Source: Halorubrum depositum
Lineage (GTDB): Archaea; Halobacteriota; Halobacteria; Halobacteriales; Haloferacaceae
Assembly: GCF_007671725.1 (NCBI RefSeq)
Contig: NZ_VCNM01000002.1
Coordinates: 744,001-808,000, forward strand
Direction of reading: 5' to 3'
Length of the DNA stretch: 64,000 nucleotides
This document shows, piece by piece, positions 34,360 through 43,856 of this stretch. Each line of letters opens with the position of its first letter. Within the stretch, counting starts at the first letter, position 1. The translations under genes were made by a program, and so were the position numbers. The notes beneath the pieces are model-generated. The model was not told the DNA's origin and did not search any database. It worked only from the letters and a program-made list of their open reading frames with translations.

Positions 34360-36423
34360 TCAGTCGTCGAGCGACTCGCTCTCGACCTCGCCGTCCACCG
34401 CCCGCTCGACCGTGCGGTCGACGTGGCGCTCGCGGGCGCGGTCGACGAACTCCTGTGGCAGCTCATCGATCTCGCCGGCCTGCACGCCCCAGAGCTTCGC
34501 GTAGAGCCCGTCGGCTTCGAGCAGCTCGTCGTGGGTCCCGCGCTCGACGACCTCGCCGTCCTCTAACACGAGCGTCGCGTCGGCGTCGGTCACCGTCGAG
34601 AGGCGGTGCGCGATGACGAACGTGGTGCGGTCGGCCGCCAGCTCGTCGAGCGAGCGCTGGATCAGCATCTCCGTCTCGGTATCGACCGCGGAGGTCGCCT
34701 CGTCGAGGATGAGGATGGCGGGGTCCTGCAGGACGACCCGCGCGATGGCGACCCGCTGGCGCTGGCCGCCCGAGAGCTTCACCCCCTGCTCGCCGATCCG
34801 CGTCTCGTAGCCGTTCGGGAGCGAGTCGATGAACTCGTGGGCCTCGGCGGCCTTGGCGGCCTCGATCACCCGCTCGCGGACCGCGTCGCTCTCGACGTCG
34901 CCGTCGACGCCCGTGAATCGGCCGTACCGGATGTTCTCGGCGATGGTGCCGTCGAACAGCGTCGTGTCCTGCGCGACGTAGCCGACCGCGGAGCGCAGGC
35001 TCTCGACGGTGACGTCGCGCACGTCGTGACCGTCGACCCGGACCGCGCCGTCGGTGACGTCGTAGAGGCGCAAGAGGAGCTTCAGAAGCGTCGACTTTCC
35101 GGCGCCGGTCGGTCCGACGAGGGCGACGGTGTCGCCCGGGTCGGCCGTGAACGAGACGTCGCTGATCACCTCCTCGTCGGCGTCGGTCGGGTCGACGAGG
35201 GCGTTCTCGGGGTACGCGAAGGAGACGCCGTCGTACTCGACGGCGCCGGCGACGCCGCCGTGGTCGGGGCCCTCTCGGTCGGCGGTTCCGTCGCCTTCCG
35301 CGGTTCCGCGCTCGCGCCCCAGCACCACCGTGTCGCCGTCGTCGGTGATCCGGATCGGGATGTCCCGGAGGCCGAAGACGCGCTCGCAGGACGCCTTCGC
35401 GTTCTCGTACTGGTCGATGATGTTCGACACCTCCGCGAGCGGCGCGACGAACTGCTGGGTGAGCAGGACGAACGTGACGAACGTCCCGACCGTGAGCGTC
35501 GTCGTGAACGGGCCCGGCGGTCCGGCGGAGAGCCAGTAGCCGCCGACCGCGAAGGTGGCGGCGAACGCGAGGCCGGCGAACAGCTCCATCCCGGGGCGGT
35601 AGACGTAGTTGAGCCGGAGGATCGACATCGTCCGCTCGAAGTACTGGTATGAGGCGGTCTCGACGCGGTCGCTCTCGTACGGCTCGGTGTTGGAGGTCTT
35701 CACCAGCTCGACGCCCGAGAGCGCGTTCTCCAGGGCGGTGTTGAGGTCGCCGACCACGGAGCGCTGGGCGACGTACCGCGGCTCGACGGCCCGCATGAAC
35801 CAGAGCGTGAAGAGGATCATCAGGGGGATGGCGGAGAGGGTGACCAAGGCGAGCTCCCAGTTGTAGTAGAAGAGCACGCCCGCGATGCCGGCGACCATCA
35901 CGCCGAGCCGCGCCGAGTTCTGGAGCGCGTTGTCCAAGAACACCTCGAGGTTGGAGGCGTCGTTGTTGAGGACGCTCATCACCTCGCCGGTCTGCTTGTC
36001 GTCGAAGAAGGTCATGTCGAGCCGCTGCATTCGGTCGAAGGAGTCGGTCCGGACCGCGTGCATCACCCGGTGTGCGAAGTTGTTCGCGGCGATGCCGTAG
36101 ATCCACGTGAACACGCCGGTGACGAGGAAGGAGCCGACGATGAGGGCGACGGAGAGCCGGAACTGCGCCGGCCCCGCGGTGGGGAGCCACGCGTCCGGGA
36201 CGACCGGGAGGGTGTACGGGCCGTCCCCCGTGAACACGGCGTCGATGGCGACGCCGAGCACGACCGGGGGGAGGAGGCCGGCGACGCGGGCGACGACGTT
36301 CGCGGCCATCCCGATCGCGAGCCAGTGGGCCTCGGCGGCGCCGTACTCGCGGAACAGCCGGAGGAGGGGCCTGTCGACCCGGTCGCGGTACACTTCGAAG
36401 GCGTTGCGCTCGTCGGCGGCCAT
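34360..36423 (-). CDS. ABC transporter, fused permease/ATPase (exporter type)
   Basis: 687 aa half-transporter. N-terminal six-helix ABC exporter domain (about 40-345), with MTFFDDKQTGEVMSVLNND in the coupling region. The ATPase domain from about 415 contains Walker A GPTGAGKST, Q-loop YVAQDTTLFDGTI, signature LSGGQRQRV, Walker B ILILDEATSA and the H-loop IAHRLST. An acidic Gly-rich insert (about 380-400) separates the domains. Probably homodimeric; lipid or drug export is typical of the family, but no substrate can be assigned. It is divergent from the histidine kinase gene. Confidence 0.93.
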   Translation of the reverse strand: MAADERNAFEVYRDRVDRPLLRLFREYGAAEAHWLAIGMAANVVARVAGLLPPVVLGVAIDAVFTGDGPYTLPVVPDAWLPTAGPAQFRLSVALIVGSFLVTGVFTWIYGIAANNFAHRVMHAVRTDSFDRMQRLDMTFFDDKQTGEVMSVLNNDASNLEVFLDNALQNSARLGVMVAGIAGVLFYYNWELALVTLSAIPLMILFTLWFMRAVEPRYVAQRSVVGDLNTALENALSGVELVKTSNTEPYESDRVETASYQYFERTMSILRLNYVYRPGMELFAGLAFAATFAVGGYWLSAGPPGPFTTTLTVGTFVTFVLLTQQFVAPLAEVSNIIDQYENAKASCERVFGLRDIPIRITDDGDTVVLGRERGTAEGDGTADREGPDHGGVAGAVEYDGVSFAYPENALVDPTDADEEVISDVSFTADPGDTVALVGPTGAGKSTLLKLLLRLYDVTDGAVRVDGHDVRDVTVESLRSAVGYVAQDTTLFDGTIAENIRYGRFTGVDGDVESDAVRERVIEAAKAAEAHEFIDSLPNGYETRIGEQGVKLSGGQRQRVAIARVVLQDPAILILDEATSAVDTETEMLIQRSLDELAADRTTFVIAHRLSTVTDADATLVLEDGEVVERGTHDELLEADGLYAKLWGVQAGEIDELPQEFVDRARERHVDRTVERAVDGEVESESLDD

Positions 36424-36569
36424 GGAGACGGGAATCGTGCGAGCCCCATGTATCCGACGGCTTCGGTCGGTTCGGCCGGGTTCGGCCGGGTTCGACGGAC
36501 GCTCGGGCCGGCACCGTCCGGTTTAAGGCGAGCGGAGACCGTAGTACGGTATCGCAGTCGTGATCGACG

Positions 36570-37706
36570 ATGAGTGACGGCCCGTCCGAGGGCGACGCCC
36601 TCCGCCGCATGTACCGGATCACCGCCGACCAGGAGCGGCCGTTCGAGGAGAAACTCCCGGACCTGTTGGACCTCGGTCGCGCGTACCTCGGCGTGGAGAC
36701 CGGCTTCCTCACCGAGATCGACGACGAGACGCAGGTGATCGTGGACGCCCGCGGCGACCACGAACTGCTGCAGGCGGGCCGGAGCTGTCCGCTCTCGAAG
36801 GCGTACTGCAGGCGGACCGTCGACGTCGACGGCGCGCTGACGGTCCAGCACGCCCGCGTTGAGGGGTGGGAGGACGACGCCGCCTACGAGGAGTTCGGGC
36901 TGGAGGCGTACATCGGCGCGAAGGTCGTGGTCAACCGCGAGGTGTACGGCACCTTCTGTTTCGCCGACACCGAGGCGCGGGATCGTCCCTTCTCGGAGGA
37001 CGAGGAGACGTTCGTGGAGCTGTTGGGCCAGTGGGTCGGCTACGAGCTGTTCCGGAAGCAGGCGACCGAGCGGATGCAGCGGCAGCGCGACGAGCTGGAG
37101 GAGTTCTCCCGGGTCGTCTCGCACGACATCCGGAACCCGCTGGGGATCATCGACGGCTACCTCGACATGGCGGAGCGGACCGGCGACCCGGAACATTTCC
37201 AGCGGTGTCGCGACGCGGTCGACCGGATGGAGTCGCTGATCGACGACCTGCTCTTCCTCACCCGCGAGGGCCGGACGATCGGGGGACGCGAGGAGGTCGA
37301 CCTCGTGGCGCTCGCCCGCGAGTCGTGGTCGTTCGTGAGCGCCGGCGACGCGACGCTGGCGGTCGACACCGACCGCGTCGCCTTCGGCGACTGGAGCCGC
37401 CTCCAGCAGGTGTTCGAGAACCTGTTCCGGAACGGCGTCGAGCACGGCGGCGACGACGTGGCGATCCGGGTCGGCGACCTCGCGGACGGGACGGGAATCT
37501 ACGTCGAGGACGACGGCGAGGGCATCCCGGAGGCCGAGCGCGACGACGTGTTCGTCGACGGCTACACCACCGACGCGTCGGGCACGGGGCTGGGGTTGAC
37601 GATCATCCAGCAGGTCGTCTCGGCGCACGGCTGGGAGATCGCCGTGACGGAGGGCGCGGCGGGCGGAGCGCGGTTCGAGATCACCGGGATGGAGTTCTCC
37701 GAGTAG
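36570..37706 (+). CDS. GAF-domain sensor histidine kinase
   Basis: 378 aa cytoplasmic kinase with no transmembrane helix. GAF sensor domain about 30-165 (ETGFLTEIDDETQVIVDA, CPLSKAYCRRTV). HisKA: FSRVVSHDIRNPLGIIDGYL with phospho-acceptor His185. HATPase: N box FENLFRNGVEHG, G1 DDGEGIPEAERDDVF and G2 GTGLGLTI. No response regulator lies nearby, as is usual for haloarchaeal orphan kinases. The input may be redox or light, since Cys-containing GAF domains can bind cofactors; unproven. The TATA-like GGTTTAAGG is at about 36520. Confidence 0.93.
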   Translation: MSDGPSEGDALRRMYRITADQERPFEEKLPDLLDLGRAYLGVETGFLTEIDDETQVIVDARGDHELLQAGRSCPLSKAYCRRTVDVDGALTVQHARVEGWEDDAAYEEFGLEAYIGAKVVVNREVYGTFCFADTEARDRPFSEDEETFVELLGQWVGYELFRKQATERMQRQRDELEEFSRVVSHDIRNPLGIIDGYLDMAERTGDPEHFQRCRDAVDRMESLIDDLLFLTREGRTIGGREEVDLVALARESWSFVSAGDATLAVDTDRVAFGDWSRLQQVFENLFRNGVEHGGDDVAIRVGDLADGTGIYVEDDGEGIPEAERDDVFVDGYTTDASGTGLGLTIIQQVVSAHGWEIAVTEGAAGGARFEITGMEFSE

Positions 37707-37735
37707 GCGGGGAGACGGTCCGAAAAGGCGCCGCG

Positions 37736-39337
37736 TCAGTCGTGTCGGAAGCAGCGCGACCCGGTGAACGCCATCGCCATGTCGTGCTCGTCGGCGGCGG
37801 CGATCACGTCCTCGTCGTTGACGGAGCCCCCCGGCTGGATCACGGCCTCGATCCCGGCCTCGGCGGCCTCCTCGATCGCGTCCGGGAACGGGAAGAAGGC
37901 GTCCGAGGCCATCACGGCGCCCTCGGCGGACTTACCCTCGGCGTCCTTCTCGGCCTTCATCGCCGCCAGCGTCACGGCGTCGACGCGCGACACCTGCCCC
38001 ATGCCGACGCCGACCGTCTCCGTGCCGGTCGCGAACAGGATGCCGTTCGACTTGACGTGTTTGAGCGTCTTCCACGCGAAGACCATCGTCTCCAGCTGCT
38101 CGTCGGTGGGCTCGCGCTCGGTGACGACCTCCAGGTCCGCGGGGGTCGGCGACTGGAGGTCCCGCTCCTGCACGAGGCGGCCGCCGACGATCGGCTTCTC
38201 GGAGAAGCGCTCGGCGAAGCGGTCGTCGCCCTCGCCGAGCGGGCCGACGTCGAGCACGCGGAGGTTCCCCTTCTCCCGGAGCACGTCGAGCGCGCTGTCG
38301 GTGTAGCCGGGAGCGACGACGACCTCCTTGAACGAGTCGACGATCGCGGTCGCGGTGTCGGCGTCGCACTCGCGGTTCAGGGCGACGATGCCGCCGAACG
38401 CCGACTTCGCGTCGGTGCTGAGCGCGCGGTCGTACGCGTCCGCGAGCGCGTCGCCCGTCGCGCAGCCGGCGGGGTTCGTGTGCTTGATCACGGCGGCCGC
38501 GGGGTCGTCGAACTCCTTCACGAGGTTCAACGCGGCGTCGGCGTCGTTGTAGTTGTTGTACCCCATCCCCTTCGCGCCGGGGTTCAGCCGGTCGGCGCCG
38601 ACGACGCTCGCCTCCTCGCAGCCGTCGTCCGCGTAGAGCGCGGCGTCCTGATGCGGGTTCTCCCCGTAGCGGAGCGTCTCGGCGCGTTCCTCGGAGACGA
38701 ACCGGCGCTCGGGGAAGTCCCCGCCCGCGTCGCCCTCGACGGTCACGTCCACCGGGTCGCCGCGCTCGCGCTCGACCGTCACGCGCTCCTCGGCGAACCA
38801 CCGGACCGCCCGCGGGTACGCCGTGAACTCCGCGTCGCGGAGCACCCGCTCTTTCAGCGCGTCGGCGTCGTCGTCGCCGTAGACGGGGACCGGCTCCTGG
38901 GTGACGATCGGGCCGCCGTCGATCTCCTCGGTGACGACGTGGACGGTACAGCCCGTCGTCCGGACGCCAGCGGCGAGCACCTGCTCGTGGGCGTCCATGC
39001 CGGGGAACGCCGGGAGCAGGGAGGGGTGGACGTTCAGTGTCGTCGGCGCCGCGTCGAGGAACTCGTCGGTGAGCACGCGCATGTACCCGTCGAGGCAGAC
39101 CAGGTCGAAATCGTAGTCGGCGAGTCGATCGAGGATCCGGCGCTCGTGGGACGCGCGCGACTCCTCCTCGTCGCGCTCGACGACTTCGGTCGGGATCCGG
39201 CGCTCGGTCGCGGCCTCCAGCACGGGCGCCTGCTCCCGGTTCGTCAGGACGACCGACAGCTCCGCGCCGCCCGGCGCGACGTCGGCGATGTGTCTGAGGT
39301 TCCGCCCCCGGTTGCTCGCGAGTCCGGCGATCTTCAT
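37736..39337 (-). CDS. purH: PurN-AICAR transformylase fusion
   Basis: 533 aa. Residues 1 to about 185 are a GAR-transformylase-like (PurN) domain: MKIAGLASNRGRNLRHI, LNVHPSLLPAFPG with the catalytic Asn/His, and EEIDGGPIV with the catalytic Asp. From about 205 comes the AICAR transformylase half of PurH (LRYGENPHQDAAL, KHTNPAGCATG with the catalytic Lys-His, KSAFGGIVALN, PGGSVNDEDVI). The IMP cyclohydrolase domain of bacterial PurH is missing, as expected in archaea that use PurO. Start at ATG 39337, 20 codons into the open frame, with TATA-like CGATATACGCG just upstream. Divergent from purB. Confidence 0.93.
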   Translation of the reverse strand: MKIAGLASNRGRNLRHIADVAPGGAELSVVLTNREQAPVLEAATERRIPTEVVERDEEESRASHERRILDRLADYDFDLVCLDGYMRVLTDEFLDAAPTTLNVHPSLLPAFPGMDAHEQVLAAGVRTTGCTVHVVTEEIDGGPIVTQEPVPVYGDDDADALKERVLRDAEFTAYPRAVRWFAEERVTVERERGDPVDVTVEGDAGGDFPERRFVSEERAETLRYGENPHQDAALYADDGCEEASVVGADRLNPGAKGMGYNNYNDADAALNLVKEFDDPAAAVIKHTNPAGCATGDALADAYDRALSTDAKSAFGGIVALNRECDADTATAIVDSFKEVVVAPGYTDSALDVLREKGNLRVLDVGPLGEGDDRFAERFSEKPIVGGRLVQERDLQSPTPADLEVVTEREPTDEQLETMVFAWKTLKHVKSNGILFATGTETVGVGMGQVSRVDAVTLAAMKAEKDAEGKSAEGAVMASDAFFPFPDAIEEAAEAGIEAVIQPGGSVNDEDVIAAADEHDMAMAFTGSRCFRHD

Positions 39338-39505
39338 ACGCGAGTGGACCGACCGATCGCGTATATCGATTGCGGTCCGGGGCGCCCGAGTATCCACGTT
39401 CGCGGATACAATGGGCGATCCGGGGTGGGAAACGGGAGGGAGCTATCCACGTCCGTGCGTCACGCCATCGACACGCTTTTGCTGGCTCCGGGGGCAGTCG
39501 CGGAC
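39338..39505. promoter_or_regulatory. Divergent purH/purB control region
   Basis: 168 nt shared by two purine-biosynthesis genes. The purH-side TATA candidate is at 39358-39370 (minus strand CGATATACGCG). TATCCACGT occurs twice in the same orientation, at 39391-39399 and 39444-39452. Another small motif, CGCGGATAC, adjoins the first copy. These are candidate operators for purine regulation. Confidence 0.4.
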
Positions 39506-40945
39506 ATGACGGACCACGCCATCGACGGCCTGTCGCGGTCGGACCCCCTCGCGGCCGTCTCCCCGCTGGACGGGCGCTACGCCTCGCGGACCGCGCCGCT
39601 GTCGCCGTACGCGAGCGAGGCCGGGCTCATGCGCGCCCGGACCCGCGTCGAGGTCGAGTACCTGATCGAGCTGGCCGCGCTCGACGCGACCCCGATCGCG
39701 CTCGTCGACGAGACCGAGACCGCCCTCCGCGACGTGTACGAGTCGTTCTCGGCCGAGGACGCGCGCCTGATCAAGGCGCTCGAAGTCGAGGGCGCCGAGG
39801 GGTACGCCGCGACCAACCACGACGTGAAGGCGGTCGAGTACTTCCTCCGCGTTCGGCTGGACGAACTGGAGGCGTCCGGGACGGTCGACGTCGCCGAGGC
39901 GCTGTACCCGTGGATCCACTTCGGGCTCACCAGCGAGGACGTCAACAACCTCGCGCACCGACTGCTGCTGAAGCCCGCGGTGAGCGAGGTGCTGGTGCCC
40001 GCGGTCCGCGAGGTCAGGGACGCCCTGGTCGACCTCGCGCAGGAGCACCGCGGGACGCCGATGCTCGCGCGCACTCACGGCCAGCCCGCGACGCCGACGA
40101 CGTTCGGCAAGGAGATGGCGGTGTACGCCTCGCGCCTCGGCCGCGCGCTCGGTCGCGTCGTCGTCGCGAACGGCGACCTCTCCGGGAAGCTGGCTGGCGC
40201 CTCCGGCACCTACGCCGCCCACGACGCCGCATACCCCGACGTGGACTGGCGGGCCTTCTCCGAGTCGTTCGTGCGCGGGCTCGAGTTGGAGCACACGCCG
40301 CTCGCGACGCAAGTGAACCCCTGCGACGACCTCGCGGCGCTGTTCGACGCGCTGCGAGGGGTGAACAACGTCCTGCTCGACTTGGACCTCGACGCGTGGC
40401 TCTACGTCTCCGACCGGTACCTCGGCCAGCGAACGGTCGAGGGCGAGACCGGCTCCTCGACGATGCCGCACAAGGTGAACCCGATCGACTTCGAGAACAG
40501 CGAGGGGAACCTCTCGAAGGCGAACTCGGACCTCGCGTTCCTCGCCGACTACGTGACGAGCTCGCGGCTCCAGCGCGACCTCTCGGACTCCACCGTCAAG
40601 CGCAACGTCGGCGCCGCGCTCGCGCACTGCCTCATCGGCTACTCGAAGGCCGAGAACGGGCTCGCGAAGGTGGTGCCGAACGAGACCGTGATGCGCGAGG
40701 AGCTGGCGGCGACCCCCGAGGTGATCGGCGAGGCCGTCCAGACGATCCTCCGGCGCGAGGGCGACACCGACGCCTACGAGCGGGTGAAGGCGCTGACCCG
40801 GGGGCGGTCGGTGACGCTCGACGACTTCCGCGAGCTGTTCGCCGACCTCGACGTCGACGAGGACGTGCGCCGGGAGCTACAGGCGATGACTCCCGCGGGG
40901 TACGTCGGCGTCGCCGACGACCTCGTCGACGAGATCGACGAGTAA
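39506..40945 (+). CDS. purB: Adenylosuccinate lyase
   Basis: 479 aa fumarase/aspartase-superfamily enzyme acting twice in purine synthesis (SAICAR to AICAR and adenylosuccinate to AMP). The signature loop GSSTMPHKVNPIDFENSEGN (about 318-337) with its catalytic Ser is intact; also LTSEDVNNLA, ARTHGQPATPTTFGKE and NPCDDLAALFDAL. Size fits the E. coli-like PurB class. Start at ATG 39506 (MTDHAIDGLSRSDPLAAVSP); the much longer open frame upstream overlaps purH antisense and the kinase and is not coding. Confidence 0.97.
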   Translation: MTDHAIDGLSRSDPLAAVSPLDGRYASRTAPLSPYASEAGLMRARTRVEVEYLIELAALDATPIALVDETETALRDVYESFSAEDARLIKALEVEGAEGYAATNHDVKAVEYFLRVRLDELEASGTVDVAEALYPWIHFGLTSEDVNNLAHRLLLKPAVSEVLVPAVREVRDALVDLAQEHRGTPMLARTHGQPATPTTFGKEMAVYASRLGRALGRVVVANGDLSGKLAGASGTYAAHDAAYPDVDWRAFSESFVRGLELEHTPLATQVNPCDDLAALFDALRGVNNVLLDLDLDAWLYVSDRYLGQRTVEGETGSSTMPHKVNPIDFENSEGNLSKANSDLAFLADYVTSSRLQRDLSDSTVKRNVGAALAHCLIGYSKAENGLAKVVPNETVMREELAATPEVIGEAVQTILRREGDTDAYERVKALTRGRSVTLDDFRELFADLDVDEDVRRELQAMTPAGYVGVADDLVDEIDE

Positions 40946-41046
40946 GCAGCGGGGTCGCCGACGGCCCGCGCCGAGCGCCGATCCGCGCCGCGAGGAGGCC
41001 GTCGGCGCCACAAGAGGTTTGTCGGTCGCGCGTGCAGATGCGGTCG

Positions 41047-41385
41047 ATGCCCTCCGACGACACCGACGAGACGGAGTACTCCGTCTTCGGCAACGAACCG
41101 AGCGACGACTGGGCGGACGCGGGCGACGACCGACGCGCCGACCCCGACTCAACCCGTCCGGGAGACGGGTCCGAATCGCTGGCGACCGGGGAGGACGACG
41201 GCTGCCCGAAATGCGGGAGCGAGGAGACAGAGACGGACGAGATCGCGACGAGCGGCACCGGTCTCACGAAGATGTTTGACGTGCAGAACCGCTCGTTCGT
41301 CGTGGTCTCCTGTGCGAACTGCGGCTACTCGGAGCTGTACAAGGGCCAGTCGACGGGGAACGCCATCGACTTCTTCGTCGGCTGA
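41047..41385 (+). CDS. Zinc-ribbon nucleic-acid-binding-like protein
   Basis: 112 aa: an acidic, disordered N-terminal half (MPSDDTDETEYSVFGNEPSDD), then a zinc ribbon with CPKCGSEETETDEI and, 30 residues on, SCANCGYSELY (C-x2-C pairs). The sequence TGLTKMFDVQNRSFVVVSC and the C-terminus NAIDFFVG match a family widespread in archaea of unknown function. An in-frame ATG at 41038 adds three residues. Single gene after purB. Confidence 0.85.
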   Translation: MPSDDTDETEYSVFGNEPSDDWADAGDDRRADPDSTRPGDGSESLATGEDDGCPKCGSEETETDEIATSGTGLTKMFDVQNRSFVVVSCANCGYSELYKGQSTGNAIDFFVG

Positions 41386-41489
41386 GAGCGACCGTCAGCC
41401 TCCGTGGTCGCTCTGGTGGCCTCTGAGACCGCCGCACGCCGCCGGGAGCGACCGATTTATGTCGACAGCGGAACCGGTTCCGACCGGAC

Positions 41490-42296
41490 ATGGTCTCCCT
41501 CCGTCACCCCTCCGCGCTCCCCGTCGTCGGCGTCGTCGCCGACGGCCGCACGTACAGGCACCTGTTGTACCTCCTGCTCGCGGTCCCGCTCGGATTCGTC
41601 TACTCGACGCTGTTCACGTTCGGCGTCGCGTTCGGGCTGGTCCTCTCGGTCGCGCTCGTCGGGCTCGTCGTCCTGTTCGCGGCCCTGATCGGGGCCCGGC
41701 TCGCAGCGGGACTGGAGCGTCGGCTCGCGAACGCACTGCTCGGGACCCACCTGCTGCGCCCGGACGACCTCGCCGACGCCGACGGCGCGCTCGCGGGCGT
41801 CAGGAAGTACGTCGACGCCCCGTCGACGTGGGCGGGGCTCGGCTTCCTCTCGCTGAAGTTCTGGGTGAGCCTCCTCGCGTTCGTCCCCCTCTTCCTGCTG
41901 GCGAGCGCGCTGCCGCTGGTCGCCGCCCCCCTGCGGTACCCCTACGAGGCCGACTTCGGCGAGGTGAACGGCGAGCCGGTGACGTGGGCGATCGACACCC
42001 TCCCGGAGGCGCTGATCGCGCTCCCGCTCGGCGTCGTCGGCGTCCTCCTCGCGCTTCACCTCACCAACCTCGTGGCGTACGTCTCCCGGCGGATGGGCCT
42101 CGCGCTGCTCGGTCGTCGGGAGCCGGCCGAGTCGCATTCGGCGGACTCGGTGGAGGACGACGATGGCGAGAGCGACGAAGACGTCTCGATCGACGGCGAC
42201 TTCGATTTCGTCGACGACCCCGCTCCGGCCGACCGCGACGCCGCCCCCGCCGACCGCGACGCCACCTCTACTGACCGCGACGACGACGCCCGCTGA
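41490..42296 (+). CDS. Putative sensor-domain membrane protein
   Basis: 268 aa. Two pairs of transmembrane helices (about 24-75 and 122-215) flank a soluble loop, matching the putative sensor domain (PF13796-like) that in other proteins precedes kinases. Here no kinase is attached; instead there is an acidic tail with a short repeat, DRDAAPADRDATSTDRDD, from a 24-nt-scale DNA repeat around 42220-42290. Role unknown. Confidence 0.72.
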   Translation: MVSLRHPSALPVVGVVADGRTYRHLLYLLLAVPLGFVYSTLFTFGVAFGLVLSVALVGLVVLFAALIGARLAAGLERRLANALLGTHLLRPDDLADADGALAGVRKYVDAPSTWAGLGFLSLKFWVSLLAFVPLFLLASALPLVAAPLRYPYEADFGEVNGEPVTWAIDTLPEALIALPLGVVGVLLALHLTNLVAYVSRRMGLALLGRREPAESHSADSVEDDDGESDEDVSIDGDFDFVDDPAPADRDAAPADRDATSTDRDDDAR

Positions 42297-42365
42297 CCCG
42301 GAGACCGCTCGGCGAACGGGACGATCCCCCGAGCGACTTATTCGCGTGCGGTCGTCAGGACGGGT

Positions 42366-43094
42366 ATGGCACCGACGCTGGTCAACGCCGCGTTCGGCGC
42401 GCTGCTCGCGGCCGCCCTTCTCGGCGTCGCGTTCGACCGGCGCTCGGTCGCGGTGGTCGTCGCCGCCGCGATGCTCCCGGACCTCGACGCGGTCGCGAGC
42501 CTCGCGGTCCCGGGCGCGACGAACGCCCTCCTCCACGCGGTCTGGCTCCCCCTCGCCGCCGGGATCGCCCTCTACTGGGACACGGAGATCCGCGACGCCT
42601 CCCGGCTCCGCGAGCGGGCGGGGCGACGGGGAGTCCGGGTCGCGTGGGTCGCGCTCGCGGCGTTCCTCGTCGCCGGCGTCGGCCCGGACCTGTTCGGTAG
42701 CGAGGGGGTGAACCTGCTGTACCCGCTCGCCGACGCCTACTACCTCGTCGACGGGGGGCTCCTCTTCTCGACGGAGGACGGCGTCGTCCAGACGTTCGTC
42801 GCGTTCGGCGCGGGGGGTCCGGGGATCCTTCCGCTGGAGACGCTCGGCACGACCGAGTCGTACGCGATTCCGATGTTCTCGAACCCCGACGGCCGACCGG
42901 GGCTCTCGCCGGGCGCCGAGCGCGAGCTCCACCTCGTCCGCACCGGCTGGCAGCTGGTCGTCGTCGCCGCCGCGGTGGCGCTGCTGGCGGTCCGGCTCCG
43001 GTGGGAGAGGCGGGGCGGGACGGGGAGGGCCGACGTCGAGTCGGCCGGCGTCGACACGGCCGAGACCGACGACGACCCGGAGGTGACCCGGTAG
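42366..43094 (+). CDS. Membrane-bound metal-dependent hydrolase-like protein (YdjM/DUF457-like)
   Basis: 242 aa with about five hydrophobic segments. AAMLPDLDAVASL (36-48) and LLHAVWLPLAAG (58-69) follow the DLD and His-containing motifs of the YdjM family. A second acidic motif, GVGPDLFG, lies in helix 4, and the LVDGGLLFSTEDGVVQTFV block is shared with the next gene. Ends in an acidic tail. The next gene begins immediately after the stop (TAG-ATG), so this is a tandem pair. Confidence 0.8.
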   Translation: MAPTLVNAAFGALLAAALLGVAFDRRSVAVVVAAAMLPDLDAVASLAVPGATNALLHAVWLPLAAGIALYWDTEIRDASRLRERAGRRGVRVAWVALAAFLVAGVGPDLFGSEGVNLLYPLADAYYLVDGGLLFSTEDGVVQTFVAFGAGGPGILPLETLGTTESYAIPMFSNPDGRPGLSPGAERELHLVRTGWQLVVVAAAVALLAVRLRWERRGGTGRADVESAGVDTAETDDDPEVTR

Positions 43095-43775
43095 ATGGTC
43101 TCCACAGTGGTCCACGCCGGGTTCGCGGTCCTGCTCGCGGCCGGGCTGCTCGACGACCGGTTCGACCGCCGGGCGCTCGCGGTCCTGCTCCTCGTCGTCG
43201 TCGCGCCCGAGGCCGACAGCTTCCTCGGCCCGATCATGCCGGGCGCCCACCGGACGGTCGGCCACACGCTCGTGATCCCCGCGGTCGCCGCGGTCCTGTT
43301 GTACTACGACACGCGGATCCGGGAGACGTCAGCGGTGCGCGCGCGCCTCTCGGCGCGGTGGATCACCGTCGCGTGGGCCGCGCTGTTCGCGCACGTCTTC
43401 GCGCACGTGGCGCTCGACTGGGTCCATCTCGACGGGGTGAACTACCTCTGGCCGCTCCGCGACCAGTTCCTCCGGCTCGACGGGGAAATCATGCTCTCGA
43501 CGGCGGACGGGTTCGTCCAGACGTTCGTCGACCTGCGGGTCGACCCGGAGACCGGGACGCGCACGGTCGACGCCGGCGCCACGGGGACCACGGAGACGGT
43601 CCACGTCAACAACCCGGTCGAGCCGCGCGATCCCGCCGAGGAGATCGAGGAACCGGTCGAGCGTATCTTCCCGGTCGCGAGCGCCGGTTGGCGGCTCTAC
43701 CTGATCGGAACCGGGCTCTTCGCGCTGGCCGCCCGGCGATTGCAGGACAGGGCGCCGCGGGAGGAGGGCGCGTGA
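43095..43775 (+). CDS. Membrane-bound metal-dependent hydrolase-like protein, tandem paralogue
   Basis: 226 aa. Same layout as the upstream protein: VVAPEADSFLGPIMPGAHRTVGHTLVIP, AHVFAHVALDWVHLDGVNYLWPL, and LDGEIMLSTADGFVQTFV. Its His/Asp set is fuller (GAHRT-VGHT, FAHVALDWVH) and closer to canonical YdjM proteins than the first copy. It starts directly after the upstream stop and is surely co-transcribed. Substrate unknown; may act on membrane lipids. Confidence 0.82.
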   Translation: MVSTVVHAGFAVLLAAGLLDDRFDRRALAVLLLVVVAPEADSFLGPIMPGAHRTVGHTLVIPAVAAVLLYYDTRIRETSAVRARLSARWITVAWAALFAHVFAHVALDWVHLDGVNYLWPLRDQFLRLDGEIMLSTADGFVQTFVDLRVDPETGTRTVDAGATGTTETVHVNNPVEPRDPAEEIEEPVERIFPVASAGWRLYLIGTGLFALAARRLQDRAPREEGA

Positions 43776-43856
43776 GGACGGTCGGCCGCGGGAGGGGTGA
43801 CGGGCCGACATTGTATGGCTGGAGAGTGAATCCGCTGTAGGCCGTACCGCCTCGCG

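Noticed and set aside
36866-39505. 5' extension of the purB frame by nearly 900 codons
   Set aside because: It overlaps the histidine kinase and purH antisense, and its composition is Arg/Gly-rich. The conserved PurB start is at 39506.
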